Of a stretch of 64,000 nucleotides of DNA, positions 53,916-61,917 are shown in pieces (position 1 is the stretch's first letter; each line of letters begins with the position of its first letter). Below the pieces are notes generated by a model, which saw nothing but the letters and a program-made list of their open reading frames with translations, did no database searches and had not been told where the DNA came from. Made by a program: the position numbers and the translations under genes. The stretch is from the NCBI RefSeq assembly GCF_008119665.1, contig NZ_CP043046.1:372001-436000 (forward strand), read 5' to 3'. This DNA is from Pigmentiphaga aceris. GTDB taxonomy: Bacteria; Pseudomonadota; Gammaproteobacteria; Burkholderiales; Burkholderiaceae_B.

Positions 53916-55220
53916 TTACTTGAGCGGCTTCAGTCGCATGGCCATTGCAAGCAACACCAGCGTGCCGCCCGCCATCAGCATCCACGCATAGTCCAGCTGG
54001 CCCAGCGCGCTGCGAATCGCACCAGCGGCCAAGGGCATGGCGCTGGCGATCAGATAACCACCGCCTTGCACGAAGCCCAACAGGCGACCGGCTTGCGCCG
54101 GGTCCGGGGCATGGTCCAGCGTCACGATCAAGGACAACGGGAACAAGCCGCCGATACCCAGGCCCAGCAGGGCGCAGGCAGGAATGGCCAGTTGCACCGG
54201 TGCCAGCAGAAGACCACCCAATCCCAGCAACAGCGCCAGCAGTACGGCGGCCAAGGCCGGACGCCGGTCCGGGAAGCGGCCGATCAGCGCCGACACCAGC
54301 AGGCCGGCAATCACTTCCATCAAGGTGACGCCACCCAGCAGCAGGCCACTTTGTGCCGAGGTCCAGCCGAGCGCCGTGTAGAACGGCGGCAGCCAGGCCA
54401 GCACCAGGGTGTAGGCGGCCGTGCCAAGGCCAAAGAAAATCATCAGCAGCCAGCTGCGGGTGGGGGGGATGGCAGGGGCTTGGGATGGTGTGGCGGGTGT
54501 CGGTGCGGGTGCTACGCGAGCGTTCGCACTGGTGTTTGTGTTCGTGCCCTTGCGCCCGTCGTTCTGAACATCGTCGTGTCCACCTGCGCGTTCGCCCTGT
54601 GCGTGTTCTTCTGCGTGTCCCCCCTCTGCGCGTTCCCCCTTGCGCGCCGGCAGCATCCGCCACCAGACCGCCGCCGCAATCGCTGCCGGCAAGCCCCACC
54701 ACGCCAACGCATGGGGCCAGTTGTCGTGCGCGGCCAGCCACGGCGTAGCGGCTGCGGCTACCGCTGCACCGCCCATGATTGCCGTGCTGTAGATGCCCAT
54801 GGCCCGGCTGGCCCCATCACCAAAACGTTCGCGAATGAAGGCAGGCAACAAGGTCTGCACGCAGGCAATGCCGATGCCGGCAGCAAGCGCCGTCAGGATC
54901 AGCCCCACGGCGTCGCTGGCCCAGGCGCGCGCGGCGCAGGCCAGCGCGATCAACACAATGCCTGTACGAATGCCGCTTACCGTGCCCAGGGCCGCGTACA
55001 GGCGGCTGCCCGCCAGTGCACCCAAACCCATGGCCAGCACGGGCAAGGTGGTCAGCATGCCCGCCCCGGTGTGCCCCAAGCCGGTTGCCGCCTGGATCTG
55101 GTCCAGCACCGGCCCGACCGATGCCAGCACTGGCCGCAGATTCAGTCCGAGCAACACGATGACCGCGATCAGCGCCACATGATCGGCGTTGCGCAAAGGA
55201 GGGGAAGCAGTCTTGGACAT
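53916..55220 (-). CDS. CynX/NimT-family MFS transporter
   Basis: 434 residues, 12 hydrophobic helices. The opening is HVALIAVIVLLGLNLRPVLASVGPVLDQIQAATGL, which matches the cyanate/nitroimidazole (CynX/NimT) family. The second half starts SWLLMIFFGLGTAAYTLVLAWLPPFY. The central cytoplasmic loop (about 191-256) is long and hydrophilic, with several His, Asp and Glu followed by an Ala/Pro/Thr run. The start at 55220 excludes a spurious upstream extension. A MarR gene lies 481 bases away, divergent. Substrate unknown. Confidence 0.85.
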   Translation of the reverse strand: MSKTASPPLRNADHVALIAVIVLLGLNLRPVLASVGPVLDQIQAATGLGHTGAGMLTTLPVLAMGLGALAGSRLYAALGTVSGIRTGIVLIALACAARAWASDAVGLILTALAAGIGIACVQTLLPAFIRERFGDGASRAMGIYSTAIMGGAAVAAAATPWLAAHDNWPHALAWWGLPAAIAAAVWWRMLPARKGERAEGGHAEEHAQGERAGGHDDVQNDGRKGTNTNTSANARVAPAPTPATPSQAPAIPPTRSWLLMIFFGLGTAAYTLVLAWLPPFYTALGWTSAQSGLLLGGVTLMEVIAGLLVSALIGRFPDRRPALAAVLLALLLGLGGLLLAPVQLAIPACALLGLGIGGLFPLSLIVTLDHAPDPAQAGRLLGFVQGGGYLIASAMPLAAGAIRSALGQLDYAWMLMAGGTLVLLAMAMRLKPLK

Positions 55221-55701
55221 GGTGGGCTTTGAAGAGGTGATGCAGGGCGCAGGTGATGCAGAAGGCAGTGCTGCGTGCCGGTGGGTGGTCCTTGCCGGCT
55301 GCGCGCAGGCAATGCAAAGCATGCTTCGCGTTAGCGTGCGTGGTGGTCAGTCTTACTGTCTGTAGCGGACCAAGGCGGCCTGGAGGAGTCCGCTTCGGTC
55401 CGCAGCGGTCATGCAAACCAGATTTTATCTTAACGAAAAGAATCTTGCTGTTAAGATAAATTTTTATCGAGCATGTCTTGTTCGGCGTGGGCTTAAATAC
55501 CGGGCTGCGTGCTTGCGCTGATCATGACGGTTCAATAAGCATCTTTGATGTCTGGCGTTGCCCGTGGACCCCTGACGTGGATGTGTGACCTGATGCTTGA
55601 TCTGGATGCCCGACCTTGACGCCCGACCTCGATGTTTGACCGCAACCGTCTGCCCGGCCCGCATGCCGCGATTGTCTGCCTTTCCCTGACCGGACCGCTA
55701 T
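55221..55701. other. 481-base divergent intergenic region, MFS and marR
   Basis: No gene can be supported here. It contains the dyad at 55424-55460, an AT-rich stretch around it, and degenerate short repeats (about 55545-55650, units like TTGATCTGGATGCCCGACC). Confidence 0.6.
55424..55460. promoter_or_regulatory. Operator candidate: 11-base perfect dyad
   Basis: TTTATCTTAAC and GTTAAGATAAA (55424-55434 and 55450-55460) are separated by 15 bases, so the two arms sit on roughly the same helix face about 2.5 turns apart. It is in the only AT-rich part of the region between the MFS gene and marR. It is a natural candidate site for the MarR regulator. Confidence 0.6.
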
Positions 55702-56301
55702 ATGGATACCTCCCCACCCGATCGAGCTGCTGTGGCCATTGAGCAATGGCGTCGCGAGCGGCCCGATCTTGACCTGCTGCCCATGTCGGTGCTCGGCCGT
55801 TTTGCCGAAGTCGCACACCTGATCGCGCGGGATCACATCAATCCGCTGTTTGCGCGCATGGGCCTGCAGCAAGGCGAATTCGACGTGCTCGCCACCCTGC
55901 GCCGCGCCGGCGCACCATACGCGCTGACCCCGACGGTGCTGTACACCGCGCTGATGATCTCGTCGGGTGGCATGACCAGCCGCCTTGACCGCCTGGCACG
56001 TGCCGGCCTGATCGAACGCCAGGCGCATCCCGAAGACCGCCGCGCGGTGCAGGTGGCATTGACCCCTGAAGGCTTGCGCCTGATCGACGGCATGATGGCC
56101 CCACACGTCGAGAACCAGCGCACGGCGCTGGCGGCGCTGAGCCTTGCCGAACAGCAGGAATTGAATCGTCTGCTGACAAGCCTGGTGGCGGGGCTGTCGG
56201 GCGGTGCCCAGCCTGAAACATCCCCCGACATGCCGACCGAAACACCAAGCAGCGCCCCGCATCACCCCCGCACCACCCGGCCTCGCAAAGGGACGACATG
56301 A
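55702..56301 (+). CDS. MarR family regulator
   Basis: 199 residues. The winged helix spans about 30-150: LGRFAEVAHLIARDHINPLFARMGLQQGEFDVLATLRRAG, then the recognition region LTPTVLYTALMISSGGMTSRLDRLARAGLIERQAHPEDRRAVQVALTPEG (with the conserved D-R of the wing). The last 40 residues are a Pro/Thr-rich tail running up to the EamA start, which overlaps by four bases. It probably regulates the coupled EamA transporter and the divergent MFS gene. Confidence 0.9.
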   Translation: MDTSPPDRAAVAIEQWRRERPDLDLLPMSVLGRFAEVAHLIARDHINPLFARMGLQQGEFDVLATLRRAGAPYALTPTVLYTALMISSGGMTSRLDRLARAGLIERQAHPEDRRAVQVALTPEGLRLIDGMMAPHVENQRTALAALSLAEQQELNRLLTSLVAGLSGGAQPETSPDMPTETPSSAPHHPRTTRPRKGTT

Positions 56302-57374
56302 GCACGTCGCACGTGACGCCTTCTTCGCCGGGGTCGAACGCTCAGCAGAACACCCAGCAGAACGCAGCCGCTACCGGCACGTGTCCGCCGATGCCGGATG
56401 TATCGATGCCAAACACATCGATGCCACACACATCGACACCAAGCGCATCGACACCACACACATCGACATCATCCCGATCTGCCAGCAAGCCGACACCGCC
56501 CAGCACAGGCCGCCTGCTGCCGCTCTTCTGTTTGCTGAGCGTCGGCCTGCTGCTCGGTATCACCGCCACCCTGGTCAAATTCGCGCTTGTCGAAGGCTGG
56601 GCACCGCTGGCCTTCCTGTCCTGGGGCTTGGGCGGCGGCAGCCTGATGCTGCTGGCCCTGTCATTCATCGTGCGGAAACCGCCCGCCCCCACGCGCAGCC
56701 AGCTACCGTTCTATCTGATCTCATCCTTGATCAGCATTGCCGTTCCGCAGGCCATCATCTTCGCCGCCGTCCCCCACGTCGGCGCAAGTTTCGTGTCGCT
56801 GTGCCTGGCATTGCCACCCCTGCTGACCTACGCGCTGGCGCTGTTCCTGCGCATGGAACGGCTGCGCCTGCTGCGCGCCGTGGGCATCACCAGCGGCCTG
56901 GCCGGTGCCAGCCTGCTGGCGATCGCCAAACTGCAAGGTACCCCCGACAACCCTGGCTGGATCGCGCTCGCGCTGCTTGGCCCGGTCGTCATCGCCCTGG
57001 GCAACATCTACCGCACCAAACGCTGGCCCCCCGGCGCAAGCGCCGTGTCACTGGCACCTGGCCTGCTGGGCATTGGCGCAGCCATGCTGTTCACCTGGAC
57101 GCTGATCGTCGGCACGCCGATGACACCGGGCAATGGCAGCGCGTTTGCGATCTGGCTGGTGGTCGGGCAGATGCTGCTGTTCTGCGTCAGCTACTCGCTG
57201 TTCTTCGTGCTGCAGGTGATCGCCGGCCCGGTCTACCTGAGCCAATGCGGATCGGTGGGGGCGGTGTCGGGTGCCGCGATTGCGATCGCGGTGTTTGGCG
57301 AACCGGCAGGGGCACTGGTGCTGATCGGCACCGCCGCGATTCTGGCGGGCGTGTTGATGGTCAGTCGGGGATGA
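56298..57374 (+). CDS. EamA/DMT-type membrane transporter with repeat-bearing N-terminus
   Basis: 358 residues. The first 75 residues are hydrophilic, rich in Ser/Thr/Pro, and include a pentapeptide repeat encoded by 15-base tandem repeats. Ten membrane helices follow from about residue 72 (LLPLFCLLSVGLLLGITATLVKFALV), with the EamA pattern LAFLSWGLGGGSLMLLALSF and AVPHVGASFVSLCLALPPLLTYALALFLRMERL. It exports a small metabolite or drug, unknown. It overlaps marR by four bases (ATGA). Confidence 0.83.
   Translation: MSTSHVTPSSPGSNAQQNTQQNAAATGTCPPMPDVSMPNTSMPHTSTPSASTPHTSTSSRSASKPTPPSTGRLLPLFCLLSVGLLLGITATLVKFALVEGWAPLAFLSWGLGGGSLMLLALSFIVRKPPAPTRSQLPFYLISSLISIAVPQAIIFAAVPHVGASFVSLCLALPPLLTYALALFLRMERLRLLRAVGITSGLAGASLLAIAKLQGTPDNPGWIALALLGPVVIALGNIYRTKRWPPGASAVSLAPGLLGIGAAMLFTWTLIVGTPMTPGNGSAFAIWLVVGQMLLFCVSYSLFFVLQVIAGPVYLSQCGSVGAVSGAAIAIAVFGEPAGALVLIGTAAILAGVLMVSRG
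56402..56461 (+). repeat. Four 15-base tandem repeats inside the EamA gene
   Basis: ATCGATGCCAAACAC, ATCGATGCCACACAC, ATCGACACCAAGCGC and ATCGACACCACACAC are head to tail, and a partial fifth copy follows. Because the unit is 15 bases, copy-number change keeps the frame. The encoded residues (about 35-56) are repeats of the type S-M/T-P-x-T/A. Confidence 0.88.
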
Positions 57375-57395
57375 GCGCAGCCATATCGCAGCGCC

Positions 57396-58340
57396 TCACG
57401 TGGCATGCATCTGCGTCAGCGCCAGCGACGTTGCTGCTGCCCGTGTCTCCACGCCCAGCTTCACGAAAATGTGTTCCAGGTGTTTGTTCACCGTGCGCGG
57501 GCTCATGCCCAGAATGTCGCTGATATCGCGGTTGGTCTTGCCCTTGATGACCCACTGCAACACGTCCAGCTCGCGGGTCGTAAGCGAATAGGTAGCGGCC
57601 AGTGTCACGCTGGGGTCGGCGGGCAGCAGACGTTCTTCCAGCAGCAACACATATTCGGCGGCCTTGCGTGATGCGGTGAGTCGCAGCGTCAGTTGATGGC
57701 GTCCGTGGGTCGCCTCGAATACCGGTGCTTCACCCGTCAGCCCGCCGCCCAACCCGCCTGGACGCCGCAGACAATCGGCCACCCACGCATGCACCGATGG
57801 CGGCAAACCGGACATGGCTTCATCCCCGCCGAAGTAGTGGCTCAACCAGTAACGCGCCTTGCCGGTGCGCCACACGGCGCGGCCTGCGTCGTCCAGCACC
57901 ACCACCGCGTTGGCCACGGCATCGATGGCGTCCATCGCAACCGACATCATGCGTGCGGTGCGCAGGTGTGCTTCCAGCCGGGCCAGCACCACGTCGGTTT
58001 CGATGGGCTTGGTCACGTAGTCCACCCCGCCCGCCTGGAAGCCGCGCACCACGTCGCTGGGGTCGGTCAGGCCGGTCATGAAGACCACCGGCACGTGGCT
58101 GCCCAGCCGGTGTGCTTTCAGGCGGCGGCAGGTCTCGAAGCCGTCCATGCCGGGCATGACCGCGTCCATCAGCACAATGTCGGGCACCACGTAATCCAGC
58201 CGTTCGATGGCCGATGCGCCGTCGATGGCGACCACCACCATGTAGCCCGCCTGGTCCAGCGCGTCGGACAACATCTTCAGGTTGTCGGGCACGTCGTCGA
58301 CCAGCATGACGAGCTTGCTGTCAGTGCGCACGGGAACCAT
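57396..58340 (-). CDS. Response regulator: REC + PAS-like + LuxR HTH
   Basis: 314 residues. The receiver domain (about 9-125) has Asp59 (DIVLMDAVMPGMDG) and Lys111 (DYVTKPIE). The middle (about 130-235) looks PAS-like (IDAVANAVVVLDDAGRAVWRTGKARYWL). The C-terminal LuxR/NarL helix-turn-helix (about 250-308) contains LTTRELDVLQWVIKGKTNRDISDILGMSPRTVNKHLEHIFVKLGV. Its start lies inside the last 20 bases of the kinase gene, so the pair is co-translated. It is the obvious output partner of the NCS1-kinase fusion. The 20-base palindrome at 61806 is its best candidate binding site. Confidence 0.9.
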   Translation of the reverse strand: MVPVRTDSKLVMLVDDVPDNLKMLSDALDQAGYMVVVAIDGASAIERLDYVVPDIVLMDAVMPGMDGFETCRRLKAHRLGSHVPVVFMTGLTDPSDVVRGFQAGGVDYVTKPIETDVVLARLEAHLRTARMMSVAMDAIDAVANAVVVLDDAGRAVWRTGKARYWLSHYFGGDEAMSGLPPSVHAWVADCLRRPGGLGGGLTGEAPVFEATHGRHQLTLRLTASRKAAEYVLLLEERLLPADPSVTLAATYSLTTRELDVLQWVIKGKTNRDISDILGMSPRTVNKHLEHIFVKLGVETRAAATSLALTQMHAT

Positions 58341-61300
58341 GCCGCTGCATCTCCTGTTTCAGGAAGTTCTGATATTCGGACAGCCGGAACTCGCGCGCCA
58401 TGTCCAGCAAGACGTCCAGCAGCGGGCCGTTGTGCGGGGCCGTTGCGCGGATCTCTTCGATCTTGCACAGAATGCCTTTCACGTAGCCCATGGCCCCCAG
58501 TTCAAGCAGGGCCTCGGCATCGGCACGGCTCAGGCTCAGGTGACGCACGTCGGCGGGTTGCGGGCGCGGCGGTGCGGCCTCGGCGGGGGCCACGGTCCAG
58601 CGCAGGCCCATGTGCTGGCCGATCTTGCCCAGCAAGTCGTCCATCATCACCGGCTTGGTGACGAAGTCGGTGTGACCGGCCAGGCGCACATCGCGGGCTG
58701 CCTCGTAGGCATTGGCCGACACCATGATGATGGGCAACTGCACCCCCCGCTCGCGCAGCGCGGCACAGGTTTCCCAACCGGTCATGCCGGGCATGGACAC
58801 GTCCATCAGCAACACATCGGGCAGGGTCGTGGTGTCCATGCGTTGCAGGCATTCGGTGCCGCTTGCGGCTTCAGACACCTCAAAGCCCAGCGGCACCAGC
58901 ATGTCACGCAGCAAACCGCGTTGCGCGGCGTGGTCATCCACCACCAGCACCCGCCGCCGTTCGCCTTCATAACCGTTGATCACGCCGTGGGCGGGCAGGC
59001 CGCTGCGCGGGGCGCGCATCTCGGGCAGGAAGAGCTTCAGTGTGAACACGCTGCCACGGCCGACTTCGCTGCGTACAGTCAGCTCGCCACCCATGATGTG
59101 GGTCAGCATCTGGCAGATGGTCAGGCCCAGGCCAGTACCGGTGTCGGCCTGATCGGTGGCGGCCCAGCTGCGCTCGAAAGCCAGGAAGATGCGGTCGAGA
59201 TCGCCAGGGGGAATGCCCGGGCCGCTGTCTTCGATCTCGAACTGCGCCATGTCGCTGGCATAGCGCACCCGGAACGAGATGAAACCGGTTGCGGTGAACT
59301 TCACCGCATTGCCCAGCAGGTTGATCAGAATCTGGCGCAGGCGCTTTTCGTCGATCTGCACCACGGCGGGCAGTTTGGCGTCTGCGTGGTAATCGAATTG
59401 CAGGCCGCGTGCCGCCATCTGTGGCTGGAACATCTTGATGATCTGGTCCAGAAACGGCCCCAGATGCGTCTCGACAGGTTCCAGCCGGAACTTGCCCGCT
59501 TCGATGCGCGAAATATCCAGCAGGCCGTCGATCAGGCCAATCAAATGGCGTCCGCTGCGGTGTATGACATCCACCGCTTCGCGCCGGGCCGGTGGCACCC
59601 CCGGGTCGCGTTGCAGAATCTGCGCGTATCCCAGAATGCCGTTCAGCGGTGCCCGCAGTTCGTGACTCATGCCGGTCATGAAACGGCTCTTGGCCAGGTT
59701 GGCGGATTCCGCCACTTCCCGGGCCTTTTCCAGCTTGGCATCGGTCTGGCTGTGGGCTTCGATTTCGCGCAGCAGCAGGTGGGTCTGGCGGTCCGACTCT
59801 TCCTGCGCCACCAGGCGGCTTTCGTTGGTCAGCACCAGCCACCAGGCAGCCACGCCGCCGGCCAATAACAAGGTGGCGAATATCTTGATGAAGGCGCTTC
59901 GCAAGGGCGCGATGTCGGCCCCGGTGTGGGCGTAGGCAACGGCTTCCTGGTAGTAGAACAGACCCAGAATGGCCGCGAACAGCGTGCCCAGCATGGTGAC
60001 CAGAATCAGGTAGTGCGCCAGCCGCGTGTGAAACAGCGGTGTGACGGGCGCAGGCAGGCAGCGCGCCAACGCGGTGCTGATCTGTTCGCCCAGCCTGGAG
60101 TTGGTCTTGCAGCGGTCCTGGCAACGGGCGTCCAGCGTGCAGCACAAGGAACAGATCGCGCCGCCGTAAGCCGGGCATTGCGCCATGTCGGCGCGTTCGA
60201 ACGCATTGACGCAGATCACACAGGCCACAGTGTGCCCGTCGCCTTTGCCTACCGCTTCAACAGGCCGCGCCAGGTTGTAGCGGCCCTTGGTCAGCACGGC
60301 GATCAATGGGGCCACGGCAAACGCCGTCAGCAGCGCCAGAAAGGGTGATAAGGCCTGCGCGTGTTCCCCGAACATGCCACCGAATGCTGCCAGCGACACC
60401 ACGAAGGAAATCAGCATGCTGCCGACGCCCACCGGGTTGATGTCGTACAGATACGCGCGCCGGAATTCGATGCCGGGCGGGCTCAGGCCCAGCGGTTTGT
60501 TCACCACCAGATCCGCCACCAGCGCACCTATCCAAGCAATGGCAATGTGCGAAAACACCGCCAGCACGTGTTCCAGCGCATCGAACACGCCAAGCTCCAT
60601 CAGCACGATGGCAATCAGCACGTTGAACACCAGCCACACCACGCGCCCCGGGTGGCTGTGCGTGACCCGGGCAAAAAAGTTTGACCACGCCAGCGACCCG
60701 GCATAGGCGTTGGTGACGTTGATCTTCACCTGCGCCACGATCACGAACAGCGTCATCGCGGCCAATGCCCAGCGTGGGTCGTCGAACACGTAGCGGTAGG
60801 CCAGCAAATACATCTGCGTGGGGTCCACCGCTTTGTCAGCACCGATGCCGTGCTTCACCACCAGGTAGGCCAGGAACGCACCGCCCAGCATCTTGGCCGC
60901 ACCCGGCACGATCCAGCCCGGCCCCGCGCAGATCACCGCTGCCCACCAGCGCTTGCGGTTGGCGATGGTCTTCTCGGGCATGAAACGCAGGAAGTCGACC
61001 TGTTCACCGATCTGCGTGATCAGTGCCGATGCCACCGCCGCCGCCGCCCCGAACATCAGCAGACTGAAGCCGACGCCATTGCCGGCGGTGCCCGCAAAGG
61101 ACATCAATTCCTTCAGCGCATTCGGGTCCTGATACAGCACCGCCGCATACGGAATCACCAGCAAGATCAACCACACGGGCTGTGTCCAGGTCTGCAGGCG
61201 GCTGATCAACGTGATGCCGTAGGTCACCAGTGGAATGATGCACAGCGCGCACAATAAATAGCCCAGCGATAGCGGCAGTCCGGTGGACAGCTGTATCGCC

Positions 61301-61722
61301 AGCGCCATGATGGCCGCTTCCAGCGCAAAGAAGATGAAGGTGAACGACGCGTAGATCAGCGAGGTAATGGTCGAGCCGATGTAGCCAAAGCCCGCGCCGC
61401 GCGTGAGCAGGTCCATGTCCAGCCCGTACTTGGCGGCGTAGTACGCAATCGGCAAGCCGGTCAGGAAGATCAGCAGCGACACCGCGACGATGGCCCAGAA
61501 GGCGTTCACGAACCCGTAGTTCAGTGCCAGTGCACCGCCAATGGCTTCCAGCGCCAGGAACGACACCGCCCCCATCGCGGTGTTGGCCACGCGGAATTCA
61601 GACCACTTGCGAAACGCGTGTGGGGTGAAGCGCAGGGCGTAGTCCTCAAGCGTTTCGTCGGCGACCCAGCTGTTGTAGTCGCGGCGGATCTTGATGATGC
61701 GTTGGGTCGCATTGGCGTCCAC
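58321..61722 (-). CDS. NCS1 permease-histidine kinase-receiver fusion sensor
   Basis: 1133 residues, one open frame. Residues about 30-490 form a full 12-helix NCS1 (nucleobase/hydantoin/allantoin-type) permease. Residues 501-538 hold eight Cys (CVIC, then Cys516, 524, 527, 528, 534 and 538). Two more membrane helices lie at about 570-592 and 610-632. The kinase has His687 (FMTGMSHELRAPLNG), N-box NLLGNAVKFT at 801, DSGPG at 832 and TGTGLGL at 861. A receiver domain follows (925-1040) with Asp974 and Lys1023. The last 80 residues form a helical tail of unknown type. It diverges from urtA and overlaps the LuxR response regulator gene. The inferred role is sensing, and perhaps transporting, a urea-related or purine-breakdown compound to control urt. 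CbrA (SLC5-kinase) is the closest known concept, with a different transporter fold. Confidence 0.9.
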   Translation of the reverse strand: MDANATQRIIKIRRDYNSWVADETLEDYALRFTPHAFRKWSEFRVANTAMGAVSFLALEAIGGALALNYGFVNAFWAIVAVSLLIFLTGLPIAYYAAKYGLDMDLLTRGAGFGYIGSTITSLIYASFTFIFFALEAAIMALAIQLSTGLPLSLGYLLCALCIIPLVTYGITLISRLQTWTQPVWLILLVIPYAAVLYQDPNALKELMSFAGTAGNGVGFSLLMFGAAAAVASALITQIGEQVDFLRFMPEKTIANRKRWWAAVICAGPGWIVPGAAKMLGGAFLAYLVVKHGIGADKAVDPTQMYLLAYRYVFDDPRWALAAMTLFVIVAQVKINVTNAYAGSLAWSNFFARVTHSHPGRVVWLVFNVLIAIVLMELGVFDALEHVLAVFSHIAIAWIGALVADLVVNKPLGLSPPGIEFRRAYLYDINPVGVGSMLISFVVSLAAFGGMFGEHAQALSPFLALLTAFAVAPLIAVLTKGRYNLARPVEAVGKGDGHTVACVICVNAFERADMAQCPAYGGAICSLCCTLDARCQDRCKTNSRLGEQISTALARCLPAPVTPLFHTRLAHYLILVTMLGTLFAAILGLFYYQEAVAYAHTGADIAPLRSAFIKIFATLLLAGGVAAWWLVLTNESRLVAQEESDRQTHLLLREIEAHSQTDAKLEKAREVAESANLAKSRFMTGMSHELRAPLNGILGYAQILQRDPGVPPARREAVDVIHRSGRHLIGLIDGLLDISRIEAGKFRLEPVETHLGPFLDQIIKMFQPQMAARGLQFDYHADAKLPAVVQIDEKRLRQILINLLGNAVKFTATGFISFRVRYASDMAQFEIEDSGPGIPPGDLDRIFLAFERSWAATDQADTGTGLGLTICQMLTHIMGGELTVRSEVGRGSVFTLKLFLPEMRAPRSGLPAHGVINGYEGERRRVLVVDDHAAQRGLLRDMLVPLGFEVSEAASGTECLQRMDTTTLPDVLLMDVSMPGMTGWETCAALRERGVQLPIIMVSANAYEAARDVRLAGHTDFVTKPVMMDDLLGKIGQHMGLRWTVAPAEAAPPRPQPADVRHLSLSRADAEALLELGAMGYVKGILCKIEEIRATAPHNGPLLDVLLDMAREFRLSEYQNFLKQEMQRHGSRAH

Positions 61723-61805
61723 GGGGCAAGCTCCGGTCGGGTCGGAATGCGTCGATGGGGTAAGTAAGGGCAGCCTAGTTTGTACCGTGCCAGCCTGCCG
61801 GGCCG

Positions 61806-61825
61806 CATACGTCGATCGACGTATG
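61806..61825. promoter_or_regulatory. Perfect 20-base palindrome between kinase fusion and urtA
   Basis: CATACGTCGATCGACGTATG is fully self-complementary. It is 84 bases upstream of the fusion gene start and 93 upstream of urtA. TTGCAC (61826) and TAGTAT (61847) lie just to the urtA side, a possible but poorly spaced (15-base) -35/-10 pair. Confidence 0.7.
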
Positions 61826-61917
61826 TTGCACTGCGCAAACGATCCCTAGTATGGCAGCGATCCCCCGGAAATGTGCATGCATCCGGTCCCATCGTTGTCA
61901 TCTGCAAGGAGCGTTTG

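Noticed and set aside
56402..56476. 15-base repeats considered as a CRISPR array
   Set aside because: Units are contiguous without spacers and are in frame within a membrane protein gene.
56204..57523. 439-codon frame overlapping marR and eamA
   Set aside because: Alternative frame of two well-supported genes; its apparent HIDTTHID repeat is only the other-frame reading of the 15-base tandem repeats.
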